From: Paenibacillus mesophilus
GTDB lineage: Bacteria > Bacillota > Bacilli > Paenibacillales > NBRC-103111
Direction: 5' to 3'
NCBI RefSeq assembly: GCF_005938385.1
Contig: NZ_VCRA01000028.1
Coordinates: 26,904 to 90,903, forward strand
Length of the DNA stretch: 64,000 nt
The position numbers and the translations under genes are program-made. Shown here in pieces: positions 57,972-64,000 of the stretch. The notes beneath the pieces were generated by a model. That model was not told the origin of the DNA and ran no database searches. It worked only from the letters and a program-made list of their open reading frames with translations. The first letter of the stretch is position 1. Each line of letters opens with the position of its first letter.

Positions 57972-60059
57972 TTAGTGTCCAATTCTGCGCATGGAAATAT
58001 TCAATTCCGTTCCGCTAACCAAGCCATCAAGAATACCCAAGAATTTCAAGCGTATAACAAATGTATTTAATGCAGCTTGCGATGCGCTTGTTGCCGGTGT
58101 TTCAACGGATCCGTTCCACATTGTAACGCCAGTTGCAATAATCGGAGTTGCTTGCTGTGATTTACTTACATCAACTTTAACTACTTGAATGGTTGCACCA
58201 ACACGTTTAACGAATATTTGAAAAACGCCAGCTTCGTAAATGGTGTTTGTTCTATCCGCCAAGATGTTCCACCGAACCTCATAAATGGCATGCATTTGCG
58301 GAACTGCTTCTGAATCTAGCGCATAGTCATATTTGCCTGCATTCGCTGTTACTGTTTTGGTGTAGGTTTGATGTACCACAGAATCTGACATCAATGTTCT
58401 GCGTGTGCCGACATAGCGATATATAGCCGGTTTTGACTTCGCAATGGACGACTTGTTATTAATCCAGAAGTCACCCTCGACTTTATTTCCCGGTAAGTTT
58501 AGCGGATTGTCGTTACCATCATCACCACTGACACAGAAAATATTTTCGCCAATTCGCAAACCGCCTTTGGACGTTCTGTTGGACTCCGTGATGTTAAAAC
58601 CATTCAATCCGGTTAGAACGGATAGATTACCCTCGTAACCCGTGATCGGGTATGCCCCGCCCGTTCTACCCCATTGTGGAGCAACTTCAACAACGGATGC
58701 AGCGTTCGGTCCGATTTCGATGCCATGAAGGGCACACCCCACATGTACAAGTTGACACTGATGCCCCAGGTCCCAATAAATCGACATCGGTTTCGCTTGG
58801 CCGTTATCCGCACGATGGCGAATGTTTTGCAACAATACGGTGCGTGTTGGATAGATGCCCGTACCACTTACTGTCTTTAAGAACCAGTCTGACTGTGTTT
58901 CAGCGTGTGTTACGGTCAGTTGCGGGCTGATTGCCCCGATGTATGGCTGTAAATAAATATCCACCGAGCCAAAATTGCCATCGAAGCAAGCCGAATTGAT
59001 ATTTACAGAGCCGGCGCGTATGTGAAAAAAGTTGTTCGGGTATCCGGCGCGTGCAAACAAGCAGTTGTCAAAATCGATGGAGTACGATTGAGGCGCATCA
59101 ATAAAAATACCGGATGGACATGCTGATGTAGTATTTCCGCTGTAATAATCAAATTGGCAAGAATCAAACTTGATGTTGATCATATCCTCATTGCCGCCGT
59201 CACCAATGACCACTAGCTGCTTATAAGCGGATCCAAATCCACATCGTACAAAATTATGGCGATGGGAGGGTCTTACCGGCAATCCATTAGTCTCAGCCCG
59301 TAATCTTACAATGTTTGTAGCTCGATCTGCGGCATTGAAGGAGCAGTCTTCAAAGGTGATCCCCCATGATTGCAAAATATCAAACATCACTCCGCCATCT
59401 GCCGCACCTGTCCATTTGAATGTTGCAAGACTTGAATCTCGGCTTGCAGTGCCTCGTGTGCCAATGATTTTTAGCGATCGATGTGCTGATGTAATGTTTA
59501 CTGTCGTCCCGATGTTGATTTGCGCTGAACTCGTTAGTGGAATCCACAGAACGCCGCCGCTTCCAAGCGAATCTATAGCTTCTTGAAAATAGGGAGAATG
59601 ATCAAGCGCTTTAGCGCCAAAAACATCATCTATAACAGGTTGAGGCATGAACTCGAAAATGGTTCTAACGTAGGGCGTCCCGTTGGTTGGACTATATAGG
59701 AGATTATTTAATTGTTGCTGAGTTTTTCCACTCGCATCCAAAATCGCGCTAGCTGGATGCGCCTCAGCCATATCACGATCAGCCAACACATTATGTTTAA
59801 ATGGAGACTGGGGTGGAGACGGGTGCTGCGCATCTTTATGCGGAAGACTCGAGTCCGGTCCGTACACTTGTTCACTCACGGACTTTGCCCGCAGTAAATT
59901 GTCGCCGGCGCTCAGAATTTCATTCGCCGCGAAGGCGGCGCCGGTCATACCCAGCACTCCGAGAAGCTTCCGTCGGCTGATTTTGGTATTGCCCGGCTTA
60001 TCCGCAGTCGGATCGCTCTGTAATCGTCTTTCGTCAACGGTTTGTTCGTGATTTTCCAT
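57972..60059 (-). CDS. Tat-exported right-handed beta-helix protein
   Basis: 695 residues from the ATG at 60059, with GAGGGGAG upstream. Tat signal ISRRKLLGVLGMTGAAFAAN preceded by an unusually long polar leader (~35 residues). Then 'SEQVYGPDSSLPHKD', echoing 'SEHVYGKD' in the protein at 12522-14603. A pectate-lyase-3-like region starts near 'VFGAKALDHSPYFQEAIDSL', followed by beta-helix coils ('ITFEDCSFNA', 'VRCGFGS', 'IKFDSCQF'). Its DNA is visibly richer in A+T than its neighbours, suggesting separate acquisition. Its SBP partner downstream is truncated. Confidence 0.85.
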   Translation of the reverse strand: MENHEQTVDERRLQSDPTADKPGNTKISRRKLLGVLGMTGAAFAANEILSAGDNLLRAKSVSEQVYGPDSSLPHKDAQHPSPPQSPFKHNVLADRDMAEAHPASAILDASGKTQQQLNNLLYSPTNGTPYVRTIFEFMPQPVIDDVFGAKALDHSPYFQEAIDSLGSGGVLWIPLTSSAQINIGTTVNITSAHRSLKIIGTRGTASRDSSLATFKWTGAADGGVMFDILQSWGITFEDCSFNAADRATNIVRLRAETNGLPVRPSHRHNFVRCGFGSAYKQLVVIGDGGNEDMINIKFDSCQFDYYSGNTTSACPSGIFIDAPQSYSIDFDNCLFARAGYPNNFFHIRAGSVNINSACFDGNFGSVDIYLQPYIGAISPQLTVTHAETQSDWFLKTVSGTGIYPTRTVLLQNIRHRADNGQAKPMSIYWDLGHQCQLVHVGCALHGIEIGPNAASVVEVAPQWGRTGGAYPITGYEGNLSVLTGLNGFNITESNRTSKGGLRIGENIFCVSGDDGNDNPLNLPGNKVEGDFWINNKSSIAKSKPAIYRYVGTRRTLMSDSVVHQTYTKTVTANAGKYDYALDSEAVPQMHAIYEVRWNILADRTNTIYEAGVFQIFVKRVGATIQVVKVDVSKSQQATPIIATGVTMWNGSVETPATSASQAALNTFVIRLKFLGILDGLVSGTELNISMRRIGH

Positions 60060-60136
60060 ATCAAGGATCTCTCCCCTCAAAATGAGTCAAAAGTTCTACA
60101 GGATTATGAAGCGAACGAATCGGCGTCAATATCAGG

Positions 60137-63100
60137 TCAAGGGCTCGCGGGCGTCATATACAAGTACACGTCGTCCACCAGAAGCTCCGCCCCGTTCGTC
60201 ACCTTGTCGGCCACGATGACAAGCTGCAGCTTCTTCACCTCGCTGCCGCCAGCGGTCGCGGGAATGACCCCTTTCAGCCGGATCGGCTCCCATGAGCCGG
60301 GAGTGGAGGCGTTCAGCGCCCGGACCTCCGAGAAAGCGGTAGACAGCGTCTTCCCTTGCGCATCCTGGAAGTTGACCGCCAGCTGAATCGTGCCGTTCGC
60401 CGGAGCGCCGTCCTTCACTTTATAGAACGCTTCCGCCGCGAAACGTCCGGGAGCGGCGTTAATCAATTGCACCGGTCCGCCCCTCACCATATTCTGAATG
60501 AGCAGGCCGTACTGTCCGGAACGGAAAGCCGCATTCGATCTGGCGATGCTCCCCGTCGTGCTGACCCAGTATGTCCACGGTGCCGCTGCCGTTCCCGACC
60601 CGGACTCGAACGAGCTGTTGGCCGATGCGGGTGGACCGCCGTCCGCCATCGTCAGCAGCAGCCGCGCCCATTCCCGCTCCGAGCCGTAGACGGAGCCATA
60701 GACGGTATCCGTAACCGCTTGCCTGATATCCCCCGCCTGAGGCCCGGAAGACCGGATATAGTCCAAAACGGGCCAAAACGTCGATTCCAGATTGAGGCTG
60801 CTGTGGTTCTGGAACACGGAGACGTCGTCCAAATAAACCGTGCCATCGGTCAAGCTGTCGACGATGACGATAAACTGCGTGCTTTTGACGGCGGCGCCGC
60901 CCACCTGGGCCGGGATGTCGTACAGCATAATCGCTTCGTTCCATGTCCCGGCGCCGCCGGCAAGCCTAACCTTCTTGCCCTGGGCCGAACCGATCACCTT
61001 GCCCGCGCTGTCCCTCAAGTTCATCGCGAGCTGAATCGTCCCTTTGCCCGCATAACCCGTCAAAACTTTGTAATACGTACGCGCGGAGAGCAGTCCCGGC
61101 TCTACCGGGAATACTTGTACGGGCCCTCCCCGGTCCAAGCCTTGGATTTTCAAGCTTGCCGTACCCGAACGAGCGAGCTCCGACGTCCTCTGGATCGTAC
61201 CGGTGCTTTGAATCCAATTCGTCCAAGGCGCCGCCGCTGTCGATCCGGACTCGAACGACCCATTGGCCGCCATCTGGAACAAACCGCTTCGCGCTTCCTT
61301 CAGCAAGCGGGCGAACGACTGGATTTGCGGATTCGTTCCGCCAGCGGCCAGCGCGGCTACCCGATCCGTAACCGGTCCTCCGTTCGGCTCGTTCCGCTCG
61401 ATATAGTTCGCCATATCCCAATATGTTTTTGCATTCCAGATGGACCACGTCAGCGAATACGTTCTCGGATCGAGAGAGTGGACGAGAACCGGATCGTTTT
61501 TGAACGCATCGACCAAATCCAGACGCTTTTGCGCCATCAACTGCTTCGTTCCGAGCGTCCGATCCATCTCGTTCAGCAGTTCCAGCGCGGAGGCGCTGTC
61601 CGCCAGGGCCGCCGCCTCCTTCGGATAGCTGAGCGCCGAAGCCTCATAATATTCGAACGCCCTCAACAGCAGGTACGCACGGGCCTTCTGCGGCGCCGTT
61701 TGCGCTTTGGCCGCGACCGATTCGAGCAGCGCCCGGCTGTCGGCCATTTCCCGATCCGTGACGATGTTTAAATAGTCGGCGGAAGTGAACGCCAGATAGG
61801 TACCCGTTTTACGGGACTCGAACCAGTCCGTCGCCTTGACCCGCTGCGTCCAGAACTGCTCCCAATGGTCGTAATACGCGGCAAGGTCCGCCGCCGCTGC
61901 CGGTCCCACCGCCCGGACGTACCATTCCTGCAGCAGCGCGTCGACATCCGCGGACGGGTTCCATTGCAGCTTGGCCGATATCCACGGCTTCGGTCCTTCT
62001 CCCCAGTTCGGATACAGCTCCGCATAATGGGCGGTTACCCCGGACTGCGCGGCGAACTTGTAGTTGTCGGCCATCTGATGGTTGTATACCCTCGGCACCA
62101 AATACGGCGTACCGTACATGTAATCGTACCAGGCCAAGTTGGACGTCACGGCCGCCCATTGCTGCACTTGCGCTTGGCCTGCCGCTTCTACGGCGGAATC
62201 GGCCCACGCCATCCGGTCTTTCGTCAGAAACGGAACGACGCGCGCGTTCAGCGGAAACGATGGCGGGTCCATCACCTCCTGGTACGCGAGCAGACCGAAC
62301 CATTTGTCCGGGTATACGGCCAGCACGCCTTCCGCCACTTTGTTGACCCAGTTGTAGTAAAGGTCCGACATATTCACGAGGCCGATCGAATTGAGCTTGC
62401 CCGGGTAATCCGGATGATCCGGGTTCGCTTCGCAGTAGCCGCCCGAGTCGTTTACGCCGAGCGAATAAGACGTTTCGTCCGGGTTGTTCGCGAAATAGCG
62501 GATGATGTTGCTTACCGCTTCCTCCACGATGCCGGGCGCGGTAAAGCAAGGCTGCCACCCGTGCGTCGTATCGGTAGGCGGAATATATCGCTGGCCGTTC
62601 CGGATCGGGAAATACTCGGGATGCGTCGTGCCGTATTGCGAAGGCGGGAACAGCTTCAACAAATTATGATGAAATTGGATCCGGTTGTGCAGCCGGTTTT
62701 TGTCCAGCCAATCCGACCGCTCCGGATATTGCGTCCAGCTCGTTCCAGGACTGAACACTCTGGAGAAGAAGACGGGTTCCTCTTTCACGTCCTGTCTCGG
62801 AACGGACAAATTGGAACTCAGCGGAACGTCCTCCCCATCGGGACCCGGCAGCAGCCACCGGACGCCTGCATAACGCTCCAGAAAATCATAGACGCCGTAC
62901 GCGGTGCCTGACGGAGTCGGTCCCGCGATTACGATACAGTTGCCGTGAGGATGAATGACGAAGCCGTCATCATCGAGCCCTTGCAGCAAGTTCGCCATGT
63001 GCGGGTCGGAACCGGAGTCGCCTACATACAGACGGACATGCCCGTTCAAGCTTCCTCCGTTCGTACGCAGCTCCTGCTCCGTCATAACCGGCAGGACGGC

Positions 63101-63343
63101 GCCCGTCGACTTCCGGACATACTCGACCAATTCGTCCGCGGCACGGCGGGTCGTATCGTCCGCCTGCTCCGCCACGATCACGACGGCATGGGGAGCGCCG
63201 TTGTCCACGATTATCAGGCTCCCGCCCCCGTTCGATGCGGATGCCGCCACGGGTAGGCCCCCGCTCCATACGATCGATGCGGACAATGCCATCAGCAGGA
63301 CGGCAATCCATTTGCCCGCAGCTTGTTGCAGCTTCTTTCCCAT
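60137..63343 (-). CDS. Secreted DUF4838 protein with two C-terminal CBM-like domains
   Basis: 1068 residues from the ATG at 63343 (AAGGAG 8 nt upstream; a GTG three codons earlier is too close to it). Sec signal ending near 'LPVAASASNG'. Residues ~45-160 resemble the alpha-glucuronidase/GH20 N-terminal domain ('ADELVEYVRKSTGAVLPVMT', 'GTAYGVYDFLERYAGVRWLL'). Residues ~190-560 form the DUF4838 catalytic-like barrel ('SLGVNDSGGYCEANPDHPDY', 'NWVNKVAEGVLAVYPDKWFG'). Two CBM_4_9-like beta-sandwiches, near 690-850 and 915-1068, are internal duplicates ('NGSFESGSTAAAPWTNWI' versus 'NSSFESGSGTAAAPWTYWV'). It is probably a cell-wall or secreted glycoside hydrolase acting on uronic or amino sugars. 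It is preceded by an SBP gene and a terminator. Confidence 0.88.
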   Translation of the reverse strand: MGKKLQQAAGKWIAVLLMALSASIVWSGGLPVAASASNGGGSLIIVDNGAPHAVVIVAEQADDTTRRAADELVEYVRKSTGAVLPVMTEQELRTNGGSLNGHVRLYVGDSGSDPHMANLLQGLDDDGFVIHPHGNCIVIAGPTPSGTAYGVYDFLERYAGVRWLLPGPDGEDVPLSSNLSVPRQDVKEEPVFFSRVFSPGTSWTQYPERSDWLDKNRLHNRIQFHHNLLKLFPPSQYGTTHPEYFPIRNGQRYIPPTDTTHGWQPCFTAPGIVEEAVSNIIRYFANNPDETSYSLGVNDSGGYCEANPDHPDYPGKLNSIGLVNMSDLYYNWVNKVAEGVLAVYPDKWFGLLAYQEVMDPPSFPLNARVVPFLTKDRMAWADSAVEAAGQAQVQQWAAVTSNLAWYDYMYGTPYLVPRVYNHQMADNYKFAAQSGVTAHYAELYPNWGEGPKPWISAKLQWNPSADVDALLQEWYVRAVGPAAAADLAAYYDHWEQFWTQRVKATDWFESRKTGTYLAFTSADYLNIVTDREMADSRALLESVAAKAQTAPQKARAYLLLRAFEYYEASALSYPKEAAALADSASALELLNEMDRTLGTKQLMAQKRLDLVDAFKNDPVLVHSLDPRTYSLTWSIWNAKTYWDMANYIERNEPNGGPVTDRVAALAAGGTNPQIQSFARLLKEARSGLFQMAANGSFESGSTAAAPWTNWIQSTGTIQRTSELARSGTASLKIQGLDRGGPVQVFPVEPGLLSARTYYKVLTGYAGKGTIQLAMNLRDSAGKVIGSAQGKKVRLAGGAGTWNEAIMLYDIPAQVGGAAVKSTQFIVIVDSLTDGTVYLDDVSVFQNHSSLNLESTFWPVLDYIRSSGPQAGDIRQAVTDTVYGSVYGSEREWARLLLTMADGGPPASANSSFESGSGTAAAPWTYWVSTTGSIARSNAAFRSGQYGLLIQNMVRGGPVQLINAAPGRFAAEAFYKVKDGAPANGTIQLAVNFQDAQGKTLSTAFSEVRALNASTPGSWEPIRLKGVIPATAGGSEVKKLQLVIVADKVTNGAELLVDDVYLYMTPASP

Positions 63344-63458
63344 TCGATTCACTCCTTGACCATTGGAAATGTTATTCTCCGGTCTGACTAGAAGTTATCT
63401 AGGGTGTAAGCTTACGGAATTCGCGGCCAGCGCCGTCCCGACATCCCCAAGTCATAAA

Positions 63459-63492
63459 ATTTACGTAGGCATAGCGTTATACCTACGTAAAT
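63459..63492 (-). terminator. Terminator after right-edge SBP gene
   Basis: ATTTACGTAGG (63459-63469) and CCTACGTAAAT (63482-63492) form a perfect 11-bp stem. On the minus strand it continues TTTTATGAC. It separates the SBP gene from the DUF4838 gene. Confidence 0.7.
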
Positions 63493-63535
63493 ATAAGATT
63501 TCCCGTTATCACGCTGTTTTTCAGCGCTATGCCTG

Positions 63536-64000
63536 TTATTTGGACATTGCTTCCTTAACCGCTTTTTCAGCTTCTTCCTGGGCGCTTCTTAAACCGGTGT
63601 TCATGTCTATGTCGCCGGCAATGATCTTATAAGACCATGAATACAACTTCGGCGCGGCGGCACCGACATATATCGATCGCGATGGCGACGGAGCCGGCTT
63701 GGATTTTGTCCATGGAATAAACGCATGGACATTTTTCCCTTGAAAGATAGGGTTGTCTTTGCCAAATTGATTTATAATATCCGGTTTAACGGTAATAGGG
63801 ACAATGCCTTGGCGAGCCAGCTTCGTCTGAATCTCATCCGAGGTGATGTAGGCAATGACGTCAAAAGCATCCTCCTTATGCTTGCTTTGCCGCGTAATTT
63901 CGGCATACCATGGCTCCAATTGCGAACCGACGCCTGGAGCGTCTTTAAAGAACGGAAGCTGCACGGCGTCCCAGTTCATCGTTTTTGTCATTTCCCATAT
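63536..64000 (-). CDS. Extracellular solute-binding protein, C-terminal part (5' end outside window)
   Basis: 155 residues are visible, and the frame is open to the right edge. SBP C-terminal motifs: 'SKHKEDAFDVIAYITSDEIQ', 'NPIFQGKNVHAFIPW' and 'DMNTGLRSAQEEAEKAVKEA', matching the same segments in the SBPs at 41.5 and 54.2 kb. It lies upstream of the DUF4838 gene on the same strand. This is the eighth SBP in the window. Confidence 0.88.
   Translation of the reverse strand: MWEMTKTMNWDAVQLPFFKDAPGVGSQLEPWYAEITRQSKHKEDAFDVIAYITSDEIQTKLARQGIVPITVKPDIINQFGKDNPIFQGKNVHAFIPWTKSKPAPSPSRSIYVGAAAPKLYSWSYKIIAGDIDMNTGLRSAQEEAEKAVKEAMSK

Noticed and set aside
1..64000. tRNA, rRNA, CRISPR arrays, prophage structural cassettes
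   Set aside because: No cloverleaf-like or rRNA sequence, no short regular repeats with unique spacers and no phage head/tail gene run. The tailspike-like proteins carry Tat leaders and lie next to SBP genes, so they are cellular.

Overview
The window looks like chromosomal accessory DNA of a Paenibacillaceae-type Firmicute (Paenibacillus or Cohnella relative). This is inferred from GC-rich coding DNA with strong AGGAGG-type ribosome binding sites, many lipoprotein solute-binding proteins (SBPs) of the 'FDKFGxxYPKDGMTW' type, YesN-like membrane AraC regulators, a giant SLH-domain surface protein and 7TM hybrid kinases. No rRNA, tRNA or CRISPR was seen. Most genes are on the minus strand.

Layout. 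1-5.6 kb: glycan/storage-polysaccharide operon (DUF4912 protein, GH57-GT4 fusion, and a nucleotidyltransferase/phosphomannomutase cut by the left edge). 5.8-8.1 kb: membrane AraC regulator, convergent with 8.1-14.6 kb, a Tat-exported beta-helix protein followed by three SBPs. 15.1 kb: sugar isomerase/epimerase. 16.0-24.2 kb: SBP, two overlapping FAD proteins, AraC regulator and a large beta-helix/Ig-like protein. 24.8-27.7 kb: a GH31-like protein fused to an AraC DNA-binding domain, with the catalytic aspartates replaced. 27.8-32.1 kb: 7TM hybrid histidine kinase and a response regulator with a SARP/BTAD-type output. 32.3-39.4 kb: 2353-residue SLH protein. 40.2-44.5 kb: beta-helix + SBP pair with a divergent AraC gene. 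45.7-50.7 kb: island between two inverted MITE-like repeats, holding a MATE transporter, an AraC gene fragment, an IS200/IS605-type tnpB element and a beta-helix fragment. 50.8-56.0 kb: SBP + beta-helix pair, its AraC regulator and a truncated paralogue. 56.4-64 kb: AAA ATPase, decayed genes, another Tat beta-helix protein next to a truncated SBP, a DUF4838 protein with two CBM-like repeats, and an SBP running off the right edge.

How it works together. The recurring unit is a Tat-exported right-handed beta-helix protein next to a lipoprotein SBP, seen four times, with AraC regulators nearby. The window encodes eight SBP genes (one truncated, one cut by the edge) and no ABC permease or ATPase for import. 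Near 54-56 kb I could read a shared operator: two direct repeats 21 bp apart, ending exactly 20 nt upstream of a -10 box, in front of the SBP operon, the AraC gene and the truncated AraC paralogue. In front of the SLH gene and of a small ORF there is a second shared promoter: heptamers 11 bp apart, then 11 nt, then a -10 box. This fits a SARP-type regulator such as the one encoded next door. The strongest candidates for something undescribed are the GH31-AraC pseudoenzyme regulator and the permease-less beta-helix/SBP modules with their operators.
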